NCBI RefSeq assembly: GCF_010015615.1
Contig: NW_024468939.1
Span: 1,185,789 to 1,249,788 of the forward strand
DNA: 64,000 nucleotides
Direction of reading: 5' to 3'
Source of the DNA: Cucurbitaria berberidis CBS 394.84
Lineage: Eukaryota; Ascomycota; Dothideomycetes; Pleosporales; Cucurbitariaceae
In this document: in pieces, positions 48,912-60,028 of the stretch
How positions within the stretch are numbered: the first letter of the stretch is position 1
How the letters are laid out: each line of letters begins with the position of its first letter
Program-made: the position numbers and the translations under genes
The notes under the pieces: generated by a model
Databases searched by the model: none
Told to the model about the DNA's origin: nothing
The model's input: only the letters and a program-made list of their open reading frames with translations

Positions 48912-49665
48912 GTTGAGTCGAGTATCTCGACAGTATAACGATTACAGATGAATGCCCTCTATTTAGTATAGCTCGCGGTCGCAGCCTTGTTGTCCGCACG
49001 GCCTCTTGTGTTGGATAGATGGGGGCGTTTTCAGCCCCAGAACCATGGCTGTGCATAGCAGCCTGCGCCTTGTGCCCACAGCATGCCACTGCTTCTCAAG
49101 CCATGTTATTGGGGACATCTTCGCATGCGTATGCGGAAGAGCTGACAATGGGATCATGGATGCGTGTATGCGTCTCATCTTATGTATCGGTGACTGCTAA
49201 GCCTCGGGGGCTTTTCCATCCCAAGGATGGTAATCTACGCCTCGGCTTTAGAAAAGAGTCGTACTGGCCAACGCGAGACGAGACAAGGCTTTTGCGATGT
49301 TCGCATACTGTTCCCTTGAATATCTGAAAGTTGGACCAAGGTGTCGTGAAGCTCTGCTGTGCTGTATGGATGGCGGGGCAATCAACAGACATGAGGAGAA
49401 GGAAAGTGAGACGTCATGTCCGAAGAGAGAGAGACCTGGGAGATAGTGGCAAGGGGGAACCTGCATCCATCTTGAAACACCGTGCTCGTCTCTTTTATCG
49501 TCGGTCGTCGATTTCTGCTCTACAATTAATGCCCATGACTTGTGCTAATGCCCATCGTCTGAGTGGACAGTAGCATGTCTCGGTCCGCGTGGCTTGGCGA
49601 AGGGTGCAGGCCAAAAAGTATCACCTCATGCGCGCCGCCTCAATGAAGCCCATCTCCATGCCGCC
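48912..49665. other. Divergent promoter region of HeLo-like locus and COX10
   Basis: No gene is seen. It holds the start-proximal regions of both flanking genes and the uORF described separately. Confidence 0.5.
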
Positions 49666-49669
49666 ATGA
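49628..49669 (+). promoter_or_regulatory. uORF overlapping the COX10 start codon
   Basis: ATG at 49628 opens a 13-codon frame that contains two further in-frame ATGs. It ends in TGA at 49667..49669. This stop overlaps the COX10 ATG (49666..49668) in the form ATGA, an arrangement compatible with termination-reinitiation or translational damping. Confidence 0.6.
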
Positions 49670-51162
49670 GCTTTCGACCGGCTATTTCGCGGTCAATTGC
49701 GATACAAGATGCAAACACAGTATGTGTACGATGCTGGCGAAGGTTCGCTCGAACGCCAACGCCTTCGAGGCAGCCGTTTTCCACGATTCGGTCGCATAAC
49801 CAAGGCGCGGTAGTTGGCGGGAAGAGCAGGAATACATTCAGCAAGGAATACTTCCGGGCCAATCCAATACTCAAGGAGACATTCTGGAGTTCAAGACGAG
49901 AATTGCAGAGCTCAATTGGCGCTGTCGGGCCAGGAGCAGGACATCAAGCGACAAAGGAGCCAGCTACAGCTACAGCTACAGCATCGGCAGAACAGATCCT
50001 TCCTCATAGGCGGAGAAAGAAGGCAAAAGAGCAGGCAGTGGAAAACCCCGAAACCGCATACCCTATCGCGCCAGATGCATCGTCGAAGCTAGCAACACTA
50101 TCTTCCAGTCTTCCGCAGCGATCCCTCAAGCGGGTATTCACTACTTACCTCTCGCTGTCGAAACCGCGCCTCTCTTTCCTAGTCGTCCTCACATCGACCG
50201 CCGCATACTCGTTATACCCAGTGCCTGAGCTGCTTGCACCCGCTGCAACGTCCACGTCGTCCCTCTCGACGCTTACATTGCTATTCCTCACATCTGGCAC
50301 AGCGCTATGCTCAGCATCTGCAAATGCCTTCAATATGCTCATGGAACCCAAATTCGATGCACAAATGAGCCGCACGCGCAATCGACCGCTCGTCCGAAAA
50401 CTCATCAGCACACGAGGCGCCATCGTCTTCGCCGTAGCGTGTGGAATTGTGGGCACCGGCGCTTTGTACTACGGCGTCAACCCTACCACCGCCTTCCTTG
50501 GCGCAGCGAACATCCTCCTCTACGCGGGCGTATACACTCCAATGAAACGCATGTCAGTGCTCAATACATGGGTTGGCGCAATAGTAGGAGGGATTCCTCC
50601 GCTGATGGGCTGGACGGCCGCAGCAAGCCAGTATGCGCATGATGGGACATGGGAAGAGCTGCTGTTTGGGGAGGGCTCCGCTGGCGGCTGGCTCTGTGCT
50701 GCGCTTCTGTTCGCCTGGCAATTCCCTCACTTCAATGCGCTGAGTTGGTCTATTCGCGAAGAGTATAAGAACGCTGGCTATCGCATGTTAGCCTGGGTGA
50801 ACCCTGCACAGAACGGGCGCGTAGCATTGCGATATGCTATCCTCATGTTCCCAGTTTGCATTGGCCTGTCATATTGCGGCGTCACAGACTGGAGTTTCAT
50901 TGTCACCAGCAGCGCTATCAATGGCTGGATGGCCATGAAGGCGTGGCACTTTTGGAGGGCGAATGGACACAAGGGAACGGCAAGGGCATTGTTCTGGGCC
51001 AGTGTCTGGCATCTTCCGGTTGTGATGGTATTAGCGATGGCTCAGAAGAAGGGCTTAGGAGAACGAGTGTATCGCAGCCTGTTCGGGTACTCTGAGATAG
51101 ATGACGAGGATCTGTACTACGAAGTTGGCGAGCTTGAAGATGAAGCGGTGCGGAGAGTTTAG
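49666..51162 (+). CDS. COX10: Protoheme IX farnesyltransferase (heme O synthase)
   Basis: A single exon codes for 498 aa. The first 150 residues are basic and Ser/Thr-rich, fitting a mitochondrial presequence and linker; they include a GCTACA hexamer repeat encoding alternating Ala-Thr. The UbiA-type prenyltransferase domain then begins at LSLSKPRLSFLVVLTSTA. The prenyl-diphosphate/Mg binding motif is NAFNMLMEPKFDAQMSRT, and a second acidic/aromatic region is AWQFPHFNALSWSIREEY, with about eight membrane spans. The enzyme farnesylates heme B to heme O in the inner membrane for cytochrome c oxidase. The frame is open 24 codons further upstream without an ATG, so 49666 is the start. The gene is intact. 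Confidence 0.94.
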   Translation: MSFRPAISRSIAIQDANTVCVRCWRRFARTPTPSRQPFSTIRSHNQGAVVGGKSRNTFSKEYFRANPILKETFWSSRRELQSSIGAVGPGAGHQATKEPATATATASAEQILPHRRRKKAKEQAVENPETAYPIAPDASSKLATLSSSLPQRSLKRVFTTYLSLSKPRLSFLVVLTSTAAYSLYPVPELLAPAATSTSSLSTLTLLFLTSGTALCSASANAFNMLMEPKFDAQMSRTRNRPLVRKLISTRGAIVFAVACGIVGTGALYYGVNPTTAFLGAANILLYAGVYTPMKRMSVLNTWVGAIVGGIPPLMGWTAAASQYAHDGTWEELLFGEGSAGGWLCAALLFAWQFPHFNALSWSIREEYKNAGYRMLAWVNPAQNGRVALRYAILMFPVCIGLSYCGVTDWSFIVTSSAINGWMAMKAWHFWRANGHKGTARALFWASVWHLPVVMVLAMAQKKGLGERVYRSLFGYSEIDDEDLYYEVGELEDEAVRRV

Positions 51163-51915
51163 GGAAGGCATCAGCTTACTATGTTTGTGAGTCTGCCACC
51201 TTACACCGCGATTCCATGTACAGTAAACACAGTGGCAGTATGCACTCGATGGGAGAATTATGCTCCTGGTTTCCGGCTCGTCACCGCTAACATGTCGACC
51301 AACAGGTACCTGTTTCAATATCTTCGTTGTACATATTTCATCAATACGCATCTAAATGGCCGCATTCGAAAGACATACTTTTTGTGCCAATTTTATGTAA
51401 GCATTACGCACTTGCCTACTTTGTCCTTCTTTATGCTCACGCCATGCCACCATCCTTTCGTATCTCCAAGTCAATGTATCAACGGTCACATTTGCAAGTA
51501 CACTCTGCCAGATAATTCACGCTGTCGCCATCGCTGCGTGATCACTGCTCCCTGGTGCCAGAAAGACTAGGGCGTGAACAGGGTAATCTACCATGCTCGC
51601 GAAACGCCCAAGCAATGTATGTGCCGGGTCATGCGTTTCGAGTACCGACATGGCTATGGACCAATCACCGAGCCTATGGACCACCAATTTCATCTACATG
51701 CTTTATTGTTTCTCATGAATTAATATCACTAGGCTCAGCGTTTCAACGTTCAAGCTCTGCAAGGACACAGACTTTGGCATTTTTACCCGCCGGCACTGAC
51801 TTATTGGGCATGACGCGGTATGGATAATGAAGTACCACGCGCCTTAGTGGGGTGCATGGTATATTCATATAGGGATTCCGGGTGCGTGGCGGACTCGGTA
51901 GACTTGCGGGAAAAG
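51163..51915. other. Intergenic, no gene seen
   Basis: This is the 3' flank of COX10 and the upstream region of the AA9 gene. Only short unsupported frames occur. Confidence 0.5.
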
Positions 51916-51925
51916 TATATATAAA
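51916..51925 (+). promoter_or_regulatory. TATA box of the AA9 gene
   Basis: TATATATAAA lies 94 bases before the AA9 start codon, at a usual TATA-to-start spacing for a strongly regulated fungal secreted-enzyme gene. Confidence 0.6.
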
Positions 51926-52018
51926 GGGGTGTTGGTAGCTCTCGTGTTTCCGCTAGGAGCTCTGTACCACGATCATCTTCCATCTATTTCACTCAAGGAT
52001 ACGTCTTGGCCAGTCAGG

Positions 52019-52861
52019 ATGAAGTCACTCTTCGTGTCCCTCCTCGTTTTCGCTAGCACAGCCAGCGCGCACTACACATTCCCTGAACTCATTGTAGGAA
52101 GCCAGAAGACTGGTTTATGGTCCTACGTTCGCAAGACTACGAACTACCAGTCAAACGGTCCGTTCTTCTCCCATCCTACCTCGTAAACACTCCCTTGCAA
52201 CACATTCTAATATTTGAATAGGCCCCGCAACCGATGTATCCTCTAATGCTATCCGTTGCTACGAGCTCTCTCCCGGTACAGGGTCGAAGACGTACACTGT
52301 TAGTGCAGGAGACACAGTCGGATTTACCGCAGCGGCTTCAATTTCCCATCCAGGCCCACTTCAATTCTACCTAGCTAAGGTACCGGCAGGAAAGACTGCG
52401 GACACTTGGGATGGAAGCGGAAATGTGTGGTTCAAAATATATTCGCAGGGAGCTACATTCTCCAGTGGTAAAATGACATGGCAATCGAGCGGTAAGCTCT
52501 CAGATCACTATCTCTGCCCCCGAGTTCAACATGGTTTCGATCAAGTTCGCAGAGTGGATGCTGATACCTTACTCTAGGCAAGCAACAAGTCACCGTCCCT
52601 CTCCCCAAGTCCCTTCCTTCAGGCGAGTATCTTCTCCGTGTCGAGCACATCGCCCTGCATAGCGCCTCTGGTGCTAACGGCGCGCAATTCTACATCTCCT
52701 GCGCGCAGCTGAAGGTTGAGAACGGTGGCAATGGTAACCCTGGACCGCTGGTTAGCTTTCCCGGTGCTTACAAGCCGTCTGATCCTGGCATTCAATTGAA
52801 CATCTACTATCCTGTTCCAACTTCGTACACACCTCCAGGTCCGGCGGTCTGGAGTGGTTAG
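52019..52861 (+). CDS. Lytic polysaccharide monooxygenase, AA9 family
   Basis: Three exons (52019..52157, 52222..52491, 52578..52861) give 693 nt, or 230 aa. The introns are 64 and 86 nt. A 17-residue signal peptide (MKSLFVSLLVFASTASA) leaves His18 as the mature N-terminus, the first half of the copper histidine brace (HYTFPELIVG). The second histidine lies in SISHPGPLQFYLAKV (H89), and the axial tyrosine lies in GAQFYISCAQL. Conserved cysteines are at AIRCYELS and ISCAQ. AA9 enzymes oxidatively cleave cellulose or xyloglucan outside the cell with an electron donor. There is no CBM1; the chain stops after a short Pro/Gly tail. All catalytic residues are present. Confidence 0.93.
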
Positions 52862-53375
52862 GCGAGGGTGATCATCTTTCAGGTTTGTGGTCTGAAGAAA
52901 CACGAGCTCTCACCTACGCATCTTTATTCTACGGGAGCAAAATCAAACTGTTAAATTTGTATCAGTAAATCTATCGTAATTCCTCCCATGGTTCTGTTTT
53001 GTCGGATTTGGTACTGCGTTTTCTAATTTTGCGGATGAAATCCACGATCTTATCAACAAATTGCTGGGATGTCTTAGCTGCGGGGCATAGGATCTCTGCG
53101 ATACCCTTTGACGCCGATCCGACCTATGTCTATCACAGGTCGCCCACGATGTGCACAATTGCTATCGATAATTGCACCGGAGGCAAGCAGCAGATCTAGT
53201 GGCAGAGATATCGTGCTCACCAGCCTCGAACATTCATCTGCCGTCCTGGTGTTTCATGCAATCAAAGGTAGAGATGCACGCCACACCCGGATACAACGTT
53301 CGTTTAGGCGACAGAGGTAGTGATTGAGTAATCGAGTGTGGGATGTACTAGTATCTGCCACACCCGACAAACACC
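52862..53375. other. Intergenic, no gene seen
   Basis: This is the 3' flank of the AA9 gene. No feature is recognised. Confidence 0.5.
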
Positions 53376-54265
53376 ATGTCCTACAGCTCCGGAACAGCAA
53401 CCTCAACTGGCGACGAGCCATATTGGCTAGGAAGAGCTTCAGAAGAGCAACAGTGCCTCGTAGAACAACACGGCATCTACATCAATTGCGTACTACATGA
53501 TAAACATCCCGCAACCAACATCCATGCCATCCCTACTAACTCACATACACCAGGAGCATAGGGTACCTGCTATACCCCTCAGCCTAAGAGAAACTTCCAG
53601 ACAACACAAAAATCGCAGACATAGCGACCGGAACTGGTATCTGGCTTGCGGACCTAGCAACAGTGTCCCCGCAAACCCACTCCTTCGAAGGCTTTGATAT
53701 CTCAAACTAGCAATTCCTCGCACTGGACTCGCTACCTCAAATGTCAAACCGGCCTTTCTTGACTTCAAGAAACCCATTCCAGAAGACCTGCGCGGAAAGT
53801 TCGATCTCGTTGACATTAGACTCATCATCTCGTTGGGCTCCATCTCCTTCTGGGAGTCAGCGTTAAAAAATATACTGACGTTTTTAAAGCCTTGTGGGGC
53901 GATTACCTGGACTGAATGCGACTTCTGGGTTGCGAGGGGGTTTCCTGGAGGCTTCTTCGTCAAGCCATGCGCTGACTGCGGCGCAGATTCAGCTCAACAC
54001 TAGCCCGACTAAGCGCTTCGGATACAGTTCTCCAGACTTCAAAGACTTGTTTGGAGGCGCGGTGCTAAAGGGTGTGCATATGGTTGTCATTAGTACGGAT
54101 AGATTTGTGGAGTTGAGGAGAGAGTTCACAGAGATTGGCGTTGGCGCGGTTCTAGGCGGACTGAAGAATATGGCTAAAGCGAGACTGCGGGGTGTTGGAG
54201 TGTATACGAGGTTGAGCAGAGGCGGCAGGATGCAGTCAAAGATTCGGAGTCCGGCGCTTACTTGA
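53376..54265 (+). pseudogene. SAM-dependent methyltransferase remnant (LaeA/UMTA-like)
   Basis: The locus starts at 53376 (MSYSSGTATSTGDEPYWLGR) and carries methyltransferase landmarks in three different frames: the SAM-binding motif IADIATGTGIWLADLA (53612 on), then FDISN, then FKKPIPEDLRGKFDLVDIRLI, and a C-terminal segment around RFGYSSPDFKDLFGG. In-frame stops occur at 53585..53587 (TAA) and 53708..53710 (TAG). A frame change is needed near 53725-53735, and another near the G run at 53936..53940. A likely ancestral intron with a CTAAC branch site ends near 53552. Family members methylate small molecules, or in the LaeA group regulate secondary metabolism. This copy cannot encode a full enzyme as read. 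Confidence 0.8.
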
Positions 54266-54581
54266 GATGGGATATCCACATTGCTGTTGGGTTCACGGCA
54301 TTGTAGATGCTAGAACAGGGGGGTGTTCAAGTAGAAAAGATGAAGCGTGTGTAGCTCTGGGAGATAATGAGAAGTGACCATGAAGGATGCATTGATATGA
54401 GAAAGGAATTCAATATGGTATTGGTGTAGAAGGGAGCCACTTCGGGCCCTTTCCACCCACTGAAGAGTCTCAAGACAAATACAACCTCCCAAGCAACCTC
54501 CCAAGCATACTTCCAAACCAAGACGATGTGACCAACATATCTACGAAGAATCGCGCGCTAGCTATGTGACATTCGACAAGC
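54266..54581. other. Intergenic, no gene seen
   Basis: This is a short 3' region between the methyltransferase remnant and the convergent SLA2 gene. No terminator or repeat is recognised. Confidence 0.5.
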
Positions 54582-57500
54582 TTATTCCTCAAGGTAGGAA
54601 AGCTTCCGCATCTCACCCAGCCTCGTCCTAGCCTGAGCCAGCGAGTTCTCAAGCTGCAGAATCTCAACCTAAACAACCACATTAGCACGGCCCCTCGCGT
54701 TTCAAAAGTGTTCGTATAACGTACCTGCTGCTCCATCTGCCGAACCTTGAACTCATGATCACCCAACTTGCTATAATCCACAACCTCGCCCTCATCCCTG
54801 TTTTTCTGCGCAATGATCTCCTGGACTTGCCTGACGAGCGCACGACAAGCCCCTGTAACGGTCTTACTCGCGCTCTCCAATCGATCTTGCGTCTTGCTCA
54901 TGAAGCTGGCCTTCACACGACTAGCCGCGACCAGCTGAGCGGTAGACGCAGCGACGTCGTTAGACGCGACGATGAGCTGCTCAGGCGAGTTGCGGCCGGA
55001 GATCACACCGTCGGCAGTTTCGATGAGCATATTCGTGGAGTTTGCGACGGCTTTGGCGGCGCTGATAAGGCCCTCGGTCCAGCGGTTGTGCTTTTTGTAG
55101 AATTGAGTCTTGGACATGGAGCCGCGGCCTTCGCGTACGATTTCCTGTTGCGACACGGTGGCCGCTTTAATGAGTTGAGCAATGGCGTTTGTGACGGCGA
55201 TGGCCGCCTCCAGAATTGAGTCGTGGATCTGGAGCTCATAGGTGGAGTATTGGTCCCGCGGCTTCTTCATGAGCTTGGATAGACGCTCTGTAGCAGCATC
55301 GATAGCGTTGGCGGCCTTGGTCATTTCGCTATCAACCAAGTCGCCGAGGTCGCCGGAAGCGTTGGTGATTTTGCTCTTGGGAGCAAACGCGTCCGCTAGC
55401 TTTGATAGACTCTGCAAGTTGCGGACAACTTCAGTGCTGTTGTTAATGACAACGTTGATCTTCTGCTCGGCATCAAGATCGTACATTCGCACTGATTGCA
55501 CGTTGCGGAAGAACCTGATGGTGGATGTTGCGGACGCCCGTGCGCCATTGATAAGTTGATCGGCCTTGTTCTCGTCCGACGCAAATCGAGTGAGTCCCTT
55601 GGTGTTTACGAGCACGTCGACAATTGAACCTCCGAAGTTGTTGACAGCATTAATGACTTCAGCATGCTTGGCGTTAGGCCCGTCTGCGATGAAGTTATTG
55701 AACGCTGTCGAGAACTCCATGGTGCATGTCGATGCCTTCTCGATCTGTGAAAGCACGAACGGACCCGTAGCGTTCTGGTTTCCGGCCTGCATAGAAGAGT
55801 CGAGCTCGTACAGTGCATCATCAACCCGCTGAACACCGCTTTGCAAGACTGAGTCGATGATGTCGTTGATCTTCTGGAGGCTATCCTGGATAAGGGTGTC
55901 CAAATGTCCATCTAGAACATTGTCATTTGCGTTCGCGTTCAGCTTGAGCTCATTCAATTCGAGCAGTGTCTGATCCATGCCTGCGCGGAAGATCTCGAGC
56001 TCTTCTTCCTTTTCGCGTAACTGACGTTCAAGATCTGAATCCCCTTCGCGATACTTCATCTGGAAGTCATCAAGAGCACGAGTTTTGTTTCGCAACGCTT
56101 CCTCGAGATCCGCAATTTCTCTATTATGCCTTGACAGCATCGCTGAAAGCTCAGAACCCTTTCCGCGTTCAGAATTGTCGGCTCGGTCTAGAGCAGCACG
56201 CAGCTCGCGCTTTAGTTTCTCGACTTCCTCGCGCTGTCCGCCAGTGCTTCGGTCCTTCTCCATAAGCGCTCGGTCGCGCTCGCGGATCATGTCGGCCAGC
56301 TCGAGATTCTTCGTCTTCAGCTCTCGTTGTAGCCTGTCCCGCCCGTCAATAGCCTCTTGGGCAGAATTTGCCTTGAGCTGAACGGCCTTGAACTTCTGTA
56401 GCAGTTGAAGATGCTCGTGTCGCAGCTGCGAATAGAGCTTGGCCAGTGACTCGTACTTCGATCTCCACGTGTTCAGCTGTTCTTGAAGCGCCCGGATCTG
56501 ATCATCTCGCGATCCCATTTGTTGCTGGAAGTTCTGATTCATTTGATTGATCTCGCCCTCAAGAGCCTTCATCCTCTGGTCGTATTGCTGCAGCATCAGC
56601 TGGTCCCGCTCATACTGCGCACGCGCATTTAGGTTCTCCCGCTCGAGCTCCGCGAGGTGGCCTTGTGTCTGCTGCTGATATTGCTCGCGCATAAGTTGCT
56701 CTTGTGCCAAACGAGCCTGCTCGGCTTGCAGCCTCTGTTGCTCCTCGAAATCCCGCTGTGCTTGGACAGCCTGCTGTTGTTGTTGGAGCTGAGCATCTTC
56801 CCATTGCTGTTGTAGCCTGCGCTGCTCCGCCTCGTATTCCTCTTGTTGTCTCTTCTGATTGTCCTTCCAGAACTCGTTGATGGGTTCAGGGTCGACTGAA
56901 GGTGCGCGCGGTGCCGGAGCCGGCTCTTCGTTTCTTGGTCTCGTAGGAAGCGCTGGCGCACTCTCATCCTCAGAAAGCAGGTTCGGTGGTTCTTGGGGCA
57001 GCTTAGGCACTGTAATCAAACTCGTCAAATATCGGAGATTCGAGCACTCGTAGTAGAATTTCACCAGACGGTAGTGCTGCGCGTCGTATCGACCGCGAAG
57101 GGGGGAGAGCGCCTCGTCGTCACCAAGGGCTACATTATTTAGTCGCAGGAATGACCCAATTGAGCTCTGAGGACTTACTAGTGTGCATAGCGCGAAGCAT
57201 GCTGGTGATGAACTTGTAGATACCATAGCTCTCTTGCACCAGCGGAACCAGTGCGGATATCCTACACTCGTTGTTCGCACCGCTTCGAAAGTGCGAAAAG
57301 ATGAGCTTTTGAAAGGCATCGATCTGATCCTGCAGGGTCATCAAGTCCGAAATGGTCTCGTATCCCTCGTTGGGGTCATTGATTGACTTCAAGCTGATGT
57401 ATTCCTCGTATTCGAAGGTGCCTGCCCAGAATCAGTTTGTTACCCAGATCTTCTTACGGGCTGTCGTACCATTGAATTCTGGATGTTGTCGGTGGAAAGC

Positions 57501-58043
57501 CAGCTTAGCCAGCAGGTAGTAGATGTACTCTGAGATGAGCGGCGCGTAGCCTCGCATGCCCTCTCCACCTGCTGAACCCCGCGACAAGCTCTCAATCCAG
57601 CTAGTGTGTTGTTGTGCTTCCCTGAGCGCAGTAGGATGGCCTTCTTGGAGGACCTTGTGAACGGTGATGAGGGCCTTGAACGTCTGGACTTCGTCGGCGA
57701 GGATTGGCTGGCTGGGCTCTCAGTTAGCATGAGTTGTATGGAACAGAGGTCAACCTACACTTTCATGCCCTGCCAGAACGAGGCTGCGCTCTTGTGATCC
57801 CATGTATACACAATGCATGCTCGTACGTGCTTCCCTACAGAAACATAAGCTTCGGTCACCCCATGTCGAGGGTGCAGACGTACGCTTTGGTGAGATTTCC
57901 TCGACACTCGTTGCTTTGCGGATGTTAATGGCAAGCTCTGCCTCCTGCCTGATCCCAAGGTTAGAGCCTAGAAAGATCTGGTAGAGAGGGTAGTCCACAT
58001 ACTTGCCCATGTCGACATTGCGCGAACTTCCGTAGTGCGCCAT
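54582..58043 (-). CDS. SLA2: Endocytic adaptor SLA2/HIP1R (ANTH and talin-like domains)
   Basis: Seven exons (58003..58043, 57884..57948, 57759..57834, 57470..57711, 57179..57421, 54725..57129, 54582..54668) sum to 3159 nt, or 1052 aa. The introns are 47-56 nt. The N-terminal ANTH domain runs from about residue 15 to 290 (ELAINIRKATS; KHVRACIVYTWDHKSA; VHKVLQEGHPTALREAQQH) and binds PI(4,5)P2 and clathrin-coat partners. A Pro-rich linker and a long Gln/Glu-rich coiled coil (about 340-620) follow. The C-terminal talin/I-LWEQ module binds F-actin (MTKAANAIDAATERLSKLMK; GLISAAKAVANSTNMLIE; NDVAASTAQLVAASRVKA). The final exon adds EILQLENSLAQARTRLGEM. The protein links actin to endocytic sites and supports hyphal growth. 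Retention of the last intron would leave an open frame. Confidence 0.94.
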
Positions 58044-58594
58044 TTGGACGGTCGATGCTCTCTGCCTGAGCTATCCGCAGCGGTTTACAACTACGTTCGA
58101 GGTGGAGAAATGCGGGGTGACGGTGTCAAAGTAGGCGCAAACCAGAGAAAAGCCCAGCAAAACCCGTGGGGGTGAATGGTGTGCTGTTCATCAGTCAACT
58201 CTCCCAAGAGCTCGAGACCCTGGACGCCATCTGGTGGTTGGTGCAGGGCCTTGGCATATAGCGGAGCTTCGTCATCCATTAGCCACAAGAAGCCTTTGCG
58301 CCCATGTCCATGCTGCTGCCTCGCCGTATACAACGCATACGCGCGGCTGCAGCGTAATCATCTTCACGGTGTGTTGGCAGCTGTCATGGAGGGCCGACAA
58401 GTGCAACTTCACAAATAGGGCTTCCTGAGACCCTTGAACCATACCGATGATGCAGGACAACGCATTGGATTGTCAGGAACTCCGATGTCATTCTACATGT
58501 TGATGCGGAGATGCAGCTCCAGGGTATAAACGCCACCAAATGCTAGGAATACACAAAACTATGCCTTGGACGAACGGCATGTAGCTTCAAGGTG
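58044..58594. other. Intergenic, promoter side of SLA2
   Basis: No gene is seen between the SLA2 start and the SLU7 stop. The minus-strand frame at 58091..58333 is unsupported. Confidence 0.5.
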
Positions 58595-60028
58595 CTAAAC
58601 CGCCTCACTTTTACCTCCCCTTGCGAGATACGCTGCCATGGGATCAGCGGCGATTGTCCGTTTCCGCCTATACTCTTCCATCTCATCTTCGTTTGCTCCA
58701 CCCATCATCTCATCCAAAGCCCGCTTCCGACTGGCAGCGTCTTGTCTCGCGGTTTGGTCGCGGTTGGGCGCGTTCGGCACGTGCGCTTCAAGAGCCTCGT
58801 CCTCTTTCCAGGCCACAGCCTTGGGCACCTCGTCTAGTTCAGCGCCAGTTCGCATACGATCTGCCAACTCAAAAGCCTCCTTGCCTGCGTCGCCCGTACA
58901 ATATGAGTTCCTGACCACTGAATGACAGCAAGCAAAGCCCCATTGGAAATTTGACCACCAGCTGCCCCAGACTGATGTGTGATTGTTCAGCAGTATATCT
59001 TCTGGATACTTTGATTTTGCCTTGACCTTTGGGGCTCCTTTGATGCCTCCTCGCTCGTCGTATTCGACATATCTCTCGTTCTCGGTGACAGCAGTCTTGC
59101 GTAGTGTATCGTCGGTAAACTTCTCCTGGGTGCCGTACTTCTCCGCCAAAGCCTTCTTTCGGGCTGCCGCCATCTCTTCCGCCTCTAACAATTCCTTCTT
59201 CCGCATGACCTCACCGGAAGTAGGATTGGCCTGCAGATGCAGCTTGTTCTTGTCTCCACGTTCCTGTGTTTCCCAGGCGTACCGTTGTGCCTTCTCAAAC
59301 TCTGCCGCATCGCCTGATGCACGCTGGAAGCCCTCCTCTGCTACCAGCTTGGCTGCATCGTCTGCAGTTGCACCGCTGTCAACCATAGATCGTGTCTTGG
59401 GATCGTACTTTGCCGAATCGAGGTCAAGATTGAGCAGGTATTTCGCTGTGTCCTCTCGTAACCGCAGATTTCGTGTAGATGTGGCCTGCTTCCTCCCCAT
59501 GTCTGTCTCGGCGTCGTACTTGTCGCCCTCGTCTTCCTCGTCAGACTTTCCCTCGTCCCTTTCAGCCTCTTTGGTCTTCTTGCGCATGTCCTCCATTGCA
59601 TTGTACTCTTCGATGACCTCCTCAAAATGGGAGTTGTCGTAGCCATTCCAGCGGTCGCGCTTCGCATCGAAGCCTAGCTGTACGTCCTGGATAACCTCAT
59701 CGGCCTCGATATTCTTGCCGGTGAACTTGGCGCCCTGCTTCCGCGGCCTACTCAAGCAGTCCTTCTTCTTGTGGGTCATGGCTCCGCAGTTCTCGCAGGC
59801 GCCTTTACGGAACTTGGTCGCTGCCGGGCCGAGCTTCTTCCCGCGGTCGTACCATTTCGAGTCTTGCTCTTGTTTCTGCAGACGTTGATGCTCGAGGTAA
59901 TCGCTGTTGTCTTCGCCAGTCTCGTCGACAGCGTAGAAGGGCTTCTTCGAGATGAAAGAGGGAATGTACTCGTTGCGCTCCTTTGCGGCGGCGGACACGT
60001 CCGGCTTCTTTGGCTGTGCTGGCGGCAT
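58595..60028 (-). CDS. SLU7: Pre-mRNA splicing factor SLU7
   Basis: A single exon codes for 477 aa. The start MPPAQPKKPDVSAAAKERNE is followed by NEYIPSFISKKPFY, typical of SLU7. A CCHC zinc knuckle lies at C78, C81, H86 and C91 (CENCGAMTHKKKDC). A highly charged middle follows (DEEDEGDKYDAETDMGRKQ). The hallmark C-terminal block contains LLNNHTSVWGSWWSNFQWGF and CCHSVVRNSYCTGDAGKEAF, and the end is KRTIAADPMAAYL. SLU7 acts in the second catalytic step of splicing, in 3' splice-site choice, in the nucleus. It is divergent from REV3 with 299 bases between the two start codons. No introns or defects are seen. Confidence 0.95.
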   Translation of the reverse strand: MPPAQPKKPDVSAAAKERNEYIPSFISKKPFYAVDETGEDNSDYLEHQRLQKQEQDSKWYDRGKKLGPAATKFRKGACENCGAMTHKKKDCLSRPRKQGAKFTGKNIEADEVIQDVQLGFDAKRDRWNGYDNSHFEEVIEEYNAMEDMRKKTKEAERDEGKSDEEDEGDKYDAETDMGRKQATSTRNLRLREDTAKYLLNLDLDSAKYDPKTRSMVDSGATADDAAKLVAEEGFQRASGDAAEFEKAQRYAWETQERGDKNKLHLQANPTSGEVMRKKELLEAEEMAAARKKALAEKYGTQEKFTDDTLRKTAVTENERYVEYDERGGIKGAPKVKAKSKYPEDILLNNHTSVWGSWWSNFQWGFACCHSVVRNSYCTGDAGKEAFELADRMRTGAELDEVPKAVAWKEDEALEAHVPNAPNRDQTARQDAASRKRALDEMMGGANEDEMEEYRRKRTIAADPMAAYLARGGKSEAV

